A DNA stretch of 64,000 bases, taken from assembly GCA_017473615.1 (NCBI GenBank), contig JAFUKL010000021.1, positions 1 through 64,000 of the forward strand. The letters run 5' to 3'. Both the position numbers and the translations under genes were made by a program. Positions 25,285-34,083 of this stretch are shown in pieces (position 1 is the stretch's first letter; every line of letters starts with the position of its first letter). The notes beneath the pieces were generated by a model. The model saw only the letters and a list, made by a program, of their open reading frames with translations, was not told where the DNA came from and did no database searches. This DNA is from Muribaculaceae bacterium (GTDB taxonomy: Bacteria > Bacteroidota > Bacteroidia > Bacteroidales > Muribaculaceae).

Positions 25285-26224
25285 AATAGAAGTATCTATA
25301 GTTATACCGGTATATAATAGAGCGGGGATGGTGAAGGCTACGCTTGAATCGGTGAGAGTACAGACTTATCGCCCCCTTCATCTTGTGCTTGTGGATAATA
25401 ATTCCACCGATAATACTTTGCAGGTGTTACAGGACTTTAAGAAAGAAAATGAAACGCCGGATTTTACGATAGATGTAATAGAAGAAACTACTCCCGGAGC
25501 TTGTGCGGCACGCAATGCGGGTGCAAAACTTGTGAATAGTGAATGGTTGATGTTTTTCGACAGTGATGACACTATGGACGATTGTCTTGTGGCTGAATAT
25601 GTGAGAAAGGTACAAGAGTGCAAAGGTGATGTAGATGTAGTTGTTACTGATTTGGATTTTAATAAAGACGGACATATATTCCATTCTCATTTTGCTCGGA
25701 AAGATTTTCTTGTTAATCATATTTTCCATGCCGGGCTTTCAACGCAGCGTTATATAATGCGGAAGTCGCTGTTTGATAAAGTCGGGAGGTGGAATGAAAA
25801 CGTTAAATGCTGGAATGATTGGGAACTTGGGGTAAGAGTCTTACTACAGAATCCTCGTGTGGCTGTTCTTGATACGGGAATATATGTCCATGTTACAGTA
25901 CATGATGATTCTATTACCGGTGCTAATTATTCACAGAATCATGAGCGGCGTGAGTATGCCATAACTGCGGCAATTGATGCCGTAGAACATTCGGAATGTG
26001 AATGTAAGAAAATGTTGTGGAAATATTTAATGTATAGGAAAGTCCTTTTGGCTGGGTTGTATAAGAAAGAAGGTTGCTTGGATTTGGCGTGTGCGTTATG
26101 GAATGAGGCGTGTGGGGAATTGCAAAACAATACATTGCTAAAATGGTTTTATTGGTTGATGTATAAATATGTAGGTTGTGGGGGACGAGGTTCACAACGG
26201 GTAGTTAAGTGTTTAGTACGATAA
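25277..26224 (+). CDS. Glycosyltransferase family 2 (GT-A fold)
   Basis: A 315-residue glycosyltransferase. Start VSIVIPVYNRAGMVKATLES is the family signature; then LVDNNSTDNT, PGACAARNAGAKL and FFDSDDTM, where DSDD is the metal/nucleotide-binding motif. A likely base region is WNENVKCWNDWELGVR. The C-terminal 60 residues are helical and may contact the membrane. It overlaps the upstream GT-B gene and completes the plus-strand half of the mirrored cluster. Confidence 0.92.
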   Translation: MSKIEVSIVIPVYNRAGMVKATLESVRVQTYRPLHLVLVDNNSTDNTLQVLQDFKKENETPDFTIDVIEETTPGACAARNAGAKLVNSEWLMFFDSDDTMDDCLVAEYVRKVQECKGDVDVVVTDLDFNKDGHIFHSHFARKDFLVNHIFHAGLSTQRYIMRKSLFDKVGRWNENVKCWNDWELGVRVLLQNPRVAVLDTGIYVHVTVHDDSITGANYSQNHERREYAITAAIDAVEHSECECKKMLWKYLMYRKVLLAGLYKKEGCLDLACALWNEACGELQNNTLLKWFYWLMYKYVGCGGRGSQRVVKCLVR

Positions 26225-26234
26225 TGTGGTGTTT

Positions 26235-26275
26235 GCGGCAAGTTTAAGGGGTGTTAAACTCCGCTTGTTTTCTTA
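26235..26275 (+). terminator. Terminator after the plus-strand glycosyltransferases
   Basis: Stem GCGG plus AGTTTAA (26235-26238, 26241-26247) with TTAAACT plus CCGC (26254-26264), two-base bulge, followed by TTGTTTTCTTATT. Confidence 0.7.
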
Positions 26276-26386
26276 TTAGGGATAGGCGCAAAAGATAGTT
26301 TTTTCCTACATTAGAATCAATGGAAGTGGTGAGTTTTTTGCGGAGAAAGGGAAATTTTTTATTAAATTTGTGGGATTAATGATATT

Positions 26387-28357
26387 ATGCCTGAAAATGA
26401 GGGCAGAATGATTACTGATATGGCTGAAGAATACGAAATACAGGAAACGGAACAGCAGGTGAACGGTGACGGATATAATAAATTAGTTACGCTTGAGGCG
26501 TTGGAACATATTCGTCGACGTCCGGGTATGTACATTGGCAAGTTGGGTGACGGCTCGCAAAGCGATGATGGTATATATGTTCTTTTAAAGGAAATATTGG
26601 ATAATGCCATCGATGAGCATGCCGCAGGACATGGCTCTGTGATAGAGGTGGAGGTTAAGGACGGCATGGTGTCGATACGGGATCATGGGCGCGGTATTCC
26701 ATTGGATTACGTAACTCGCGCTGCTACACTGATGAACACAAGTGGTAAGTTTGACACGCAGAACTATAAAAGTTCGGTGGGACTTAACGGTGTGGGTTTG
26801 AAGGCAACCAATGCGTTGTCGGAATGCTGCTATGTTCAGAGTTTCCGTGACGGAATGACAGCGTATTCTTCTTTTGAAAAAGGTAAACTGATAAGTGAAA
26901 GCGGTGTGGTTGATGCCAATCCCGAAGCGCAAAACGGAACACTGATCCAATTCAAGCCTGATAATACGATTTTTGTAAATTACAGCTATAATGAGGATTT
27001 TGTGGAACGTATGATTAAGAATTATACGTTCTTGAACACCGGACTTACGATTGTTTATAACGGTAAAAAGTATCATTCCCGTAACGGATTGTGCGACCTT
27101 GTGAACGAATATATGACAAATGATCCTCTTTATCCCTTGATTCACTTTAAGGATAAGGATATAGAGGTGGTGATAACTCATGCAGCTCAGTATGGCGAAG
27201 AGTTTTATTCGTTTGTCAATGGGCAGCACACCACACAGGGTGGTACTCACCAAACTGCGTTTCGTGAGGCCTTGAGCCGTACAATAAAGGAATTTTTCAA
27301 TAAGAATTTCGAGTATGCCGACATTCGCAACGGTATTGTGGCAGCTATCAGCTTGAAAGTGGTGGAACCTATATTTGAGTCGCAGACCAAGATACGTTTA
27401 GGCAGCACCGTTATGTATAAAGACGGTCCCACGATATATAAGTTCGTCAATGATTTCATGAAGAAAGAACTTGACAACTTCCTTCACAAAGAACCTCATG
27501 TAGCAGAGGTCATGCTGCGTAAAATCACTGAAAGCGAGAAGGAACGAAAGGCAATGGCAGGTGTAACCAAGATAGCCCGCGAACGTGCCAAGAAAGTGGC
27601 TTTGCATAACCGCAAACTGCGTGATTGCCGTGTGCATTTCAATGATACCAAGGGAGATAAGCGTGCCGATTCCATGATTTTTATTACAGAGGGTGACTCG
27701 GCGAGTGGTTCTATCACCAAGATACGTGATGTGGAAACTCAAGCTGTATTCTCACTTCGCGGAAAACCACTGAATTCATTTGGCAAAACGCAAAAGGTGG
27801 TGTATGAGAATGAAGAGTTTAACCTTTTGCAGGCGGCATTGAATATCGAGGGAGGAATCGATGGCTTGCGTTACAACAAGGTGATTATAGCCACCGATGC
27901 CGATGTGGACGGTATGCACATACGCTTGCTTATGCTCACATTCCTGTTGCAGTTCTTCCCCGAATTGATAAAAACGGGGCATGTGTATATACTGCAGACG
28001 CCCTTGTTCCGTGTGCGTAATAAAAAGGAGGCTAAACGCAAGTCCCGTAAGGGGGGCGGCTCTGCATCTCAGTCGTCTCCGGAGACGTATTATTGCTATT
28101 CGGAGGAAGAGCGGATTGCTGCAATCGAGAAACTTGGAGAAAATGCCGAGATAACACGATTCAAGGGTCTTGGTGAGATTTCCCCGGATGAGTTTAAGGG
28201 CTTTATCGGAGAGGATATGCGTCTTGACCGTGTTTCGCTCCGCAAAGAAGACTCCGTCAAGGAGATGCTTGAGTTCTATATGGGCAAGAACACAATGGAA
28301 CGCCAGAATTTTATCATAGACAATCTTGTGGTTGAAGAAGATGAAGAATTGCAGTGA
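26387..28357 (+). CDS. parE: DNA topoisomerase IV subunit B (ParE-type)
   Basis: A 656-residue ATPase subunit of a type IIA topoisomerase that decatenates chromosomes. GHKL ATPase: [52 protein letters not shown], and [16 protein letters not shown] with the DxD. EGDSASGS and overall length point to ParE rather than GyrB (usually EGDSAGGS). A short basic insert, [20 protein letters not shown], lies near residue 560. A candidate -7 box TAAATTTG is at 26363-26370. The stop overlaps the coaD start region by 17 bases. Confidence 0.92.
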   Translation: MPENEGRMITDMAEEYEIQETEQQVNGDGYNKLVTLEALEHIRRRPGMYIGKLGDGSQSDDGIYVLLKEILDNAIDEHAAGHGSVIEVEVKDGMVSIRDHGRGIPLDYVTRAATLMNTSGKFDTQNYKSSVGLNGVGLKATNALSECCYVQSFRDGMTAYSSFEKGKLISESGVVDANPEAQNGTLIQFKPDNTIFVNYSYNEDFVERMIKNYTFLNTGLTIVYNGKKYHSRNGLCDLVNEYMTNDPLYPLIHFKDKDIEVVITHAAQYGEEFYSFVNGQHTTQGGTHQTAFREALSRTIKEFFNKNFEYADIRNGIVAAISLKVVEPIFESQTKIRLGSTVMYKDGPTIYKFVNDFMKKELDNFLHKEPHVAEVMLRKITESEKERKAMAGVTKIARERAKKVALHNRKLRDCRVHFNDTKGDKRADSMIFITEGDSASGSITKIRDVETQAVFSLRGKPLNSFGKTQKVVYENEEFNLLQAALNIEGGIDGLRYNKVIIATDADVDGMHIRLLMLTFLLQFFPELIKTGHVYILQTPLFRVRNKKEAKRKSRKGGGSASQSSPETYYCYSEEERIAAIEKLGENAEITRFKGLGEISPDEFKGFIGEDMRLDRVSLRKEDSVKEMLEFYMGKNTMERQNFIIDNLVVEEDEELQ

Positions 28358-28853
28358 ACAAAGGCGTGTAGCGATGTTTCCCGGAACATTCGACCCTTTC
28401 ACCATAGGGCATGAATCCATTGTAAATCGCGCCTTGGAGCTTTTCGATGAAATTATTGTTGCTGTAGTAAACAATAATGAGAAGAACTCGTTTATGAGTT
28501 TGAATAATCGCATGAAATTTATAGAGAGCGTTTTTAAGGATAACCATAGGGTGCGTGTGGTGGCATTTTCCGGCTTGGTGATAGACGTTGCTCATGCTCA
28601 AGGGGCAAGTTGTCTCGTCCGAGGTGTTCGCTCTGTTCAGGATTTTGAGTATGAAAAGAATCTTTCCGACATTTACCGCTCTACCAGCGGATTAGAGTCG
28701 GTGCTGCTTTGTTCATATCCCGAATATGGATTTATCAGTTCTACTATGGTCAGGGCGCATCTTGCTCACGGTTATGATGTGAGTGCCTATGTGCCTGTCT
28801 CAGGAGATAAGTCATTGTTGGTAGAAGTAAATAAAGAAGACAAGAAAAGATAA
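28341..28853 (+). CDS. coaD: Phosphopantetheine adenylyltransferase
   Basis: A 170-residue enzyme that makes dephospho-CoA from 4'-phosphopantetheine and ATP in CoA synthesis. The nucleotidyltransferase motif is [16 protein letters not shown] (TxGH form); [14 protein letters not shown] and the C-terminal [13 protein letters not shown] are the other family motifs. I use the ATG at 28341; the frame opens with a TTG 15 bases upstream, and another ATG at 28374 would leave too little before the first strand. It overlaps the end of parE by 17 bases, so translation is probably coupled. Confidence 0.95.
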   Translation: MKNCSEQRRVAMFPGTFDPFTIGHESIVNRALELFDEIIVAVVNNNEKNSFMSLNNRMKFIESVFKDNHRVRVVAFSGLVIDVAHAQGASCLVRGVRSVQDFEYEKNLSDIYRSTSGLESVLLCSYPEYGFISSTMVRAHLAHGYDVSAYVPVSGDKSLLVEVNKEDKKR

Positions 28854-28857
28854 GAAG

Positions 28858-30453
28858 ATGAAGATGTTTAAAATCATACAGGTACTGCTTTTTGTGCTAT
28901 GCACCGTGCCTGCGGCTTATTCAGGAAATCATTCTCAGCGTAATATGAAAAAACTGATGAATGCTGAATATGTGATAAGCGAATTCTATGTTGACAGCGT
29001 AAATGAGGATAAGATAGTGGAGGATGCCATCCGCGGCATGCTTGACAAGCTCGACCCGCACTCCACTTACAATACAGCCGAGGAGACGCAGGAACTGCAA
29101 CAGCCGTTACAAGGTAAATTCAGCGGAATAGGTATATCGTTTAATATGAAACAGGATACGCTGTATGTGATTTCCTTGATGTCTGGCGGTCCGAGCGAAC
29201 GTGTAGGACTGCGTCCGGGCGACCGCATTGTGTCGGTAAACGATACTGTTGTAGCCGGCGTTAAAATGAAATCCAATGACATTCGCAAGCGATTAATGGG
29301 AAAAAAAGGTACGCTTGTGAGAGTGGGAGTGAAACGTCCCGGAGTTCAAGAAACGATGAAATTCGGTATCACACGCGATGAAATTCCCATATATAGCGTA
29401 GATGCAGCTTATATGGCAGATCCCGTTACGGGATATATACGCATAAGCCGGTTTGCCGAGGCTACAGCCGATGAATTTGAAGAAGCATTTAAGGAACTGA
29501 AAAGCAAGGGTATGAAACAGCTTATTCTCGATTTGAGCGACAATGGCGGTGGGTACTTGAATACGGCAATCGAACTTGCCAATTGGTTCTTGGAAAGCGG
29601 GCAGACCATCGTTTACACCGAAGGCAATAAATCTCCCCGATATGATGCTACCGCCAACGGTAAGGGAGGGTATAAAAGTGGCAAACTCGTGGTATTGGTT
29701 AATCAGTATTCGGCGTCGGCAAGTGAAATCCTTTCGGGTGCGGTTCAAGACTGGGATAGAGGCGTTGTGGTAGGTCGTCGCACCTTTGGGAAAGGGCTTG
29801 TTCAGCGTCAATTCGGGTTTGATGATGGTTCTATGATGCGCTTGACAACAGCTCGTTATTATACGCCTTCGGGTCGTTGCATCCAGAAACCGTATAAGCC
29901 GGGAGCGAAGGAAGATTATGATATGGATGTCTATAATCGTTTAAAGGACGGCGAACTTCAGCATGCCGACAGTATACACGTGGCAGATTCCTTAAAATAT
30001 ACGACATTGAAAGCAAAACGCGTGATATACGGAGGCGGTGGTATAATCCCTGATGTGTTTGTACCGGTGGATACCACTGATTACAGCAAGTATTATGCCG
30101 AATTGAGCGCAAAAGGTGTATTAATTCAATATACGCTTGCTTTTATAGATAAGCATCGTGATGAATTGAAAGCCGGGTATGCCGACGTGAATGCTTTTGA
30201 TAAGGGTTTTATTGTGACTGACGAAATGATGAAAGACCTTATAGCTATGGGTGAGAAAGAAGGCGTGAAATATGACGAGCAGCAGTTCAATACAAGCAAA
30301 AAACTATTGGAATTGCTGGTGAAATCCTTGATTGCCCGTGATGTATTTGATCAGGAAGCGTTCACCGTCATATATAACAAGCGGAACGATTTGCTGAAAG
30401 AGGGACTGCGTGTAATCAACGATGATAATCTCTACAACTCCCTCCTCAAATAA
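28858..30453 (+). CDS. S41 family carboxyl-terminal processing protease
   Basis: A 531-residue exported serine protease (signal MKMFKIIQVLLFVLCTVPAAYS). A short N-terminal helical part precedes a PDZ domain at ~85-170 (GKFSGIGISFNMKQDTLYV, GPSERVGLRPGDRIVSV) and the catalytic domain with NQYSASASEILSGA (Ser) and GRRTFGKGLVQ (Lys) forming the Ser/Lys dyad. The ~130-residue C-terminal region is helical. It starts four bases after coaD stops. Family members trim C-termini of periplasmic or envelope proteins; the target is unknown. Confidence 0.94.
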   Translation: MKMFKIIQVLLFVLCTVPAAYSGNHSQRNMKKLMNAEYVISEFYVDSVNEDKIVEDAIRGMLDKLDPHSTYNTAEETQELQQPLQGKFSGIGISFNMKQDTLYVISLMSGGPSERVGLRPGDRIVSVNDTVVAGVKMKSNDIRKRLMGKKGTLVRVGVKRPGVQETMKFGITRDEIPIYSVDAAYMADPVTGYIRISRFAEATADEFEEAFKELKSKGMKQLILDLSDNGGGYLNTAIELANWFLESGQTIVYTEGNKSPRYDATANGKGGYKSGKLVVLVNQYSASASEILSGAVQDWDRGVVVGRRTFGKGLVQRQFGFDDGSMMRLTTARYYTPSGRCIQKPYKPGAKEDYDMDVYNRLKDGELQHADSIHVADSLKYTTLKAKRVIYGGGGIIPDVFVPVDTTDYSKYYAELSAKGVLIQYTLAFIDKHRDELKAGYADVNAFDKGFIVTDEMMKDLIAMGEKEGVKYDEQQFNTSKKLLELLVKSLIARDVFDQEAFTVIYNKRNDLLKEGLRVINDDNLYNSLLK

Positions 30454-30465
30454 GAAAATGATTAT

Positions 30466-30473
30466 TATCTTTG
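30466..30473 (+). promoter_or_regulatory. Candidate -7 box for the M24 aminopeptidase gene
   Basis: TATCTTTG; the -33 match is poor. The leader would be about 37 bases. Confidence 0.5.
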
Positions 30474-30516
30474 TGGAAGAAGAAATTTTAACAAGAAATG
30501 AAATTGGAATTACGAT

Positions 30517-32301
30517 ATGAGTAAAGCTACTGTAAAGAATTTGGAGGCGTTGCGCGAGGCGATGCGGAAAGTTAAAGTGAGTGCGGTAATAATACCCGGT
30601 ACCGACCCTCACCAGAGTGAATATGTTAATCCGCACTGGAAAGTGCGTGATTGGGTTTCGGGATTTACCGGCAGTAACGGTACAGCTGTTGTTACATTGG
30701 ATTCAGCCGGGTTATGGACCGATTCGCGTTATTTCCTGCAGGCAGCACAGCAACTTCAGGATTCGGGCTTTGAACTTCATAAGGAGGATATTCCGGGTGA
30801 GGCTACCATAAACGAATGGCTTGCCGGAGAGCTTTCGGAAAATGATATTCTGGCAGTGGACGGTCGCTTGTTCTCTGTTATGAAAGCCAATCAGTTGGAA
30901 GAATTCTGCGGTGCCAACGGTCTTCGTTTCGCCACCGATTTTGCCCCTGCCGATACTATTTGGGATGAGCGTCCTCCTCGTCCGATGACAAAGGCTTTTG
31001 TTCATGATGTCAAGTATGCGGGTGAAACTGCCGAGAGCAAGGTAGAAAGGGTGCTTGATGCCGTGGAGGCTAATGGTGCTGACGCAATATTTATTCCTGC
31101 TCTTGACGAAATAGCGTGGACGTTGAATATACGCGGTGCCGATGTGGAGTGTAATCCGCTTGTGGTGTCTTATCTGTACTTGTCGCGTAGTGAGAAAGTT
31201 CTTTTTGTAGATGAAGAAAAGATTGATGATGAGGTTGCGGCTCACTTGAACCGTATAGGAGTTAAGGTGATGCCATACGATGATGTGCAGAATTGGCTTG
31301 GCAAGCATGTATCGGTAAGCTCTACCATTTTGCTCGATCCTAATCAGGTGAGCGATACGCTTGCCCGTGCACTTGAATGCTATAAGGTATATGCCAAGTC
31401 TCCTATAGCAGCGCTTAAAGCCATTAAGAACGAAGTACAGATAGAGGGTACTCGAAAGGCGATGGAGCGTGATGGTGCTGCTCTTGTGCGCCTATGGATG
31501 TGGGTAGAGAAAATGGCAGGTACGGAAACCGTCAACGAGACCGATGTAGCCGATAAAGCTATCGAATGTCGCAGCGTGAACGAGTTGTATCGCGGGGAAA
31601 GTTTCGGTATGATAGCAGGATACAAGGAACATGGTGCTATTGTACACTATTCGGCAAAACCCGAAACGGCATCTGTGCTTAAGGCAGAAGGTTTGTTGCT
31701 TGTGGACACCGGCGCACAATATCTTGACGGTACAACCGATATTACCCGCACAATGTCGCTCGGCAACCCTACAGAAGTTGAAAAACATGATTATACGCTT
31801 GTGTTGAAAGGACATTTGGCTATTGGCAGAGCAAAATTTCCGGTGGGAACACGCGGAAGCCAGCTCGATGCACTTGCACGTATATACCAATGGAACGAAA
31901 TGATGACTTATCTTCATGGAACAGGGCATGGCGTGGGACATTTCCTTGGTGTGCATGAAGGTCCTCAAAACATTCGTTTGAATGAAAATCCTACTACTCT
32001 CAAGCCGGGAATGATTACCAGCAACGAACCGGGATTGTACAAAGCCGGTAAATATGGAATACGCACCGAAAACCTTGTTCTTACCGTTCCTGCGGGTCAT
32101 AGCGATGAATTTGGCGATTTCTTGAAATTTGAGACACTTACGTTGTTTCCGTATGACAGGAATCTGATAGATGTTTCAATGCTGAGTGAGGAAGAAAAAG
32201 CACAGGTAAATGCTTATCATGACGAGGTGCGCATGCGTTTGACACCGTATTTGAACGATGAGGAACAAGCTTGGCTTAATGCACGAACCGAAAAAATCTA
32301 A
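30517..32301 (+). CDS. pepP: M24 family Xaa-Pro aminopeptidase
   Basis: A 594-residue cytoplasmic metallopeptidase that removes an N-terminal residue next to proline. It has two creatinase-like N-terminal domains (start ALREAMRKVKVSAVIIPGTD; TGSNGTAVVT, WTDSRYFLQA) and the pita-bread catalytic domain. Dinuclear metal ligands: VDTGAQYLDGTTDITRT (two Asp), GTGHGVGHFLGVHEGP (His), TSNEPGLY (Glu) and GIRTENLV (Glu). The length matches the long, three-domain form (APP1-like) found in Bacteroidota. No signal peptide. Confidence 0.95.
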   Translation: MSKATVKNLEALREAMRKVKVSAVIIPGTDPHQSEYVNPHWKVRDWVSGFTGSNGTAVVTLDSAGLWTDSRYFLQAAQQLQDSGFELHKEDIPGEATINEWLAGELSENDILAVDGRLFSVMKANQLEEFCGANGLRFATDFAPADTIWDERPPRPMTKAFVHDVKYAGETAESKVERVLDAVEANGADAIFIPALDEIAWTLNIRGADVECNPLVVSYLYLSRSEKVLFVDEEKIDDEVAAHLNRIGVKVMPYDDVQNWLGKHVSVSSTILLDPNQVSDTLARALECYKVYAKSPIAALKAIKNEVQIEGTRKAMERDGAALVRLWMWVEKMAGTETVNETDVADKAIECRSVNELYRGESFGMIAGYKEHGAIVHYSAKPETASVLKAEGLLLVDTGAQYLDGTTDITRTMSLGNPTEVEKHDYTLVLKGHLAIGRAKFPVGTRGSQLDALARIYQWNEMMTYLHGTGHGVGHFLGVHEGPQNIRLNENPTTLKPGMITSNEPGLYKAGKYGIRTENLVLTVPAGHSDEFGDFLKFETLTLFPYDRNLIDVSMLSEEEKAQVNAYHDEVRMRLTPYLNDEEQAWLNARTEKI

Positions 32302-32316
32302 TATAAAGATACGAAA

Positions 32317-32856
32317 ATGGCATTGATAAAATCAGTAAGAGGCTTTACGCCAAAGATAGGCAAGAATTGTTTTCTTGCCGACAACGCTACTATAATAGGT
32401 GATACAACGATAGGAGATGACTGCAGTATATGGTTCGGAACTGTGTTGCGAGGTGACGTGAATACCATTACCATAGGCAACTGTGTGAATATACAGGACG
32501 GTTCGGTGCTGCATACTCTTTATCAGAAATCGACTATTGAGATAGGTGACCATGTGTCGGTGGGTCATAACGTTACTATTCACGGCGCAAAGGTGCATGA
32601 TTATGCGTTGATAGGAATGGGTAGTACGCTGCTCGATGATGCCGAAATAGGCGAAGGTGCTATAATTGCGGCAGGGAGTGTGGTTACGGCAAGAACAAAG
32701 GTGGGCGCATACGAATTGTGGGGCGGTGTACCGGCAAAATTCATTAAGATGGTTTCTCCCGAGCAAGGCAAAGAAATCAATCAGAAGATTGCGCATAACT
32801 ATCTGATGTATTCCAAATGGTATAGTGCAGATGACGCAACCACCGAAATTATTTGA
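32317..32856 (+). CDS. Gamma-carbonic anhydrase-like left-handed beta-helix protein
   Basis: A 179-residue trimeric hexapeptide-repeat protein. The repeats are clear (ATIIGDTTIGDDCSIWFGTV; NTITIGNCVNIQDGSVLHT). Zinc-ligand candidates are VLHT and GHNVTIHG, as in the YrdA/CaiE gamma-carbonic anhydrase branch; the acidic loop of the archaeal Cam enzyme is missing, as in most members. So zinc binding is likely and CO2 hydration unproven. It lies 15 bases after the M24 gene and is probably co-transcribed. Confidence 0.88.
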   Translation: MALIKSVRGFTPKIGKNCFLADNATIIGDTTIGDDCSIWFGTVLRGDVNTITIGNCVNIQDGSVLHTLYQKSTIEIGDHVSVGHNVTIHGAKVHDYALIGMGSTLLDDAEIGEGAIIAAGSVVTARTKVGAYELWGGVPAKFIKMVSPEQGKEINQKIAHNYLMYSKWYSADDATTEII

Positions 32857-32924
32857 ATATAACTTCTGATTAAAGCAACGAAATCTCAAAAATATGGCTT
32901 TTTCTGCTTCTGAATGAAATAAAA

Positions 32925-32956
32925 TTTGGAAAAGGCGGGGAAAAGTACTATCTTTG
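32925..32956 (+). promoter_or_regulatory. Promoter of tRNA-Leu
   Basis: TTTG at 32925-32928, 20-base spacer, TATCTTTG at 32949-32956; start near 32963. Confidence 0.8.
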
Positions 32957-33013
32957 TCGTGCTTTTTGGAGGAGAGCAGTGTGTTTACCGCACTCATTCA
33001 GCCGAAAGAGGCT

Positions 33014-33097
33014 GCCCGGATGGTGGAATGGTAGACACGAAGGACTTAAAATCCTTTGGCTATTGCAGCTGTGCGGGTTCAAGTCCCGCTCCGGGTA
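33014..33097 (+). tRNA. tRNA-Leu (TAA)
   Basis: 84 bases. Acceptor arms GCCCGGA and TCCGGGT, discriminator A; anticodon loop CTTAAAA gives TAA. The long variable arm and GGTTCAAGTCC T arm fit a class II leucine tRNA. CCA is not encoded. Confidence 0.93.
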
Positions 33098-33109
33098 CAA
33101 TGATTGTGT

Positions 33110-33142
33110 AAAGTCTCGTAATCGTCAGATTCACGAGACTTT
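33110..33142 (+). terminator. Terminator of tRNA-Leu
   Basis: 10-bp perfect stem, 33110-33119 with 33133-33142, followed by ATTTCTTTT. Confidence 0.8.
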
Positions 33143-33170
33143 ATTTCTTTTAAATATTTAAATTGATGTT

Positions 33171-33866
33171 ATGAAAACAAGGTTGTTGGCAATATGCTCG
33201 GCTGTGGCGATTACGCTGAATTGTGCAGTAATGGCTGCAGGAGTTAAGGATAAGACTGAGAAGGACTGGGCGCAGTTCAGTCGGTATGAGGAAATGAATA
33301 AATCTTTGACAAAGTCACCGGCTGTGGTGTTTATGGGTAATTCCATTACCGATAATTGGGCAAAAATGCGTCCCGATTTTTTCAAAAAACATAATATTGC
33401 CGGCAGGGGTATAAGCGGACAGGTGTCATCGCAAATGCTTGTGCGTTTTCAGAGCGATGTGGTGGATTTGCATCCCAAGGCTGTGGTTATATTGTCGGGT
33501 ACTAATGATATAGCGAAAAACAATGGTACTATTGAATTGAAACATGTGTTCCGGAATATAGTTTCCATGTGCCAATTGGCGCAAGTGAACGGTATAACAC
33601 CAGTTCTGGCATCGTTGTTGCCATGCTCCGGGTTTTATTGGATACCTTCGATAAAGCCTTCGGAGGATATAAAGACGCTGAACGGAATGATTAAGGAATA
33701 TGCCGAGAAAAACGGTTTTGTTTATGTCGACTATTATGCACCGCTTACGGATGAAAACGGCGGATTACCGAAAAAGTATAGTAATGATGGCGTACATCCT
33801 AATACGGAAGCATACGAAATAATGGAACATATAGTGCTGAAAAGCATAGAGCAGTATTTAAAATAA
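33171..33866 (+). CDS. Secreted SGNH/GDSL-family esterase
   Basis: A 231-residue exported hydrolase (signal ending NCAVMAAG). The SGNH blocks are present: VFMGNSITDNW (Ser in GNSI), GRGISGQ (Gly), LSGTNDIAKN (Asn), and YSNDGVHPNTEAYEIM (Asp-His). It resembles Bacteroidota esterases that deacetylate or deacylate carbohydrates. It sits near a GH20 hexosaminidase on the other strand, so glycan processing is plausible; the substrate is not deducible. A strong shared terminator follows. Confidence 0.9.
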   Translation: MKTRLLAICSAVAITLNCAVMAAGVKDKTEKDWAQFSRYEEMNKSLTKSPAVVFMGNSITDNWAKMRPDFFKKHNIAGRGISGQVSSQMLVRFQSDVVDLHPKAVVILSGTNDIAKNNGTIELKHVFRNIVSMCQLAQVNGITPVLASLLPCSGFYWIPSIKPSEDIKTLNGMIKEYAEKNGFVYVDYYAPLTDENGGLPKKYSNDGVHPNTEAYEIMEHIVLKSIEQYLK

Positions 33867-33910
33867 ACAATAAGGGCTGTACAAGAATATCATTGTACAG
33901 CCCTTATTGT
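33867..33910. terminator. Bidirectional terminator
   Basis: 18-bp perfect stem, 33867-33884 with 33893-33910, 8-base loop. It ends both the esterase (stop at 33866) and the convergent small gene that stops at 33915. Confidence 0.85.
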
Positions 33911-33914
33911 GAAA

Positions 33915-34070
33915 TCAGTTACTTTTGTTTACTATTATCAATGCTCCGATAATACCCGGAATCCACCCGGCAAGAGTTAGCAGGGTTACAATCAGGATAG
34001 AACCGCACCCTTTATCGATAACGGCAAGCGGAGGAAATAATATTGAAAAAATAGCTCTGAATAGTGACAT
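33915..34070 (-). CDS. Pmp3/YqaE family small membrane protein
   Basis: A 51-residue protein: MSLFRAIFSILFPPLAVIDK, then GCGSILIVTLLTLAGWIPGI, then IGALIIVNKSN. The FPPLAV stretch, the Gly-Cys turn and the second hydrophobic helix with GWIPGIIGA are the signature of the Pmp3 (UPF0057) proteolipid family, small two-helix membrane proteins linked to membrane potential and stress. It starts 13 bases past the stop of the hexosaminidase gene, so it is probably the second gene of that transcript and ends at the bidirectional hairpin. Confidence 0.9.
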   Translation of the reverse strand: MSLFRAIFSILFPPLAVIDKGCGSILIVTLLTLAGWIPGIIGALIIVNKSN

Positions 34071-34083
34071 AAATGTAATATTG

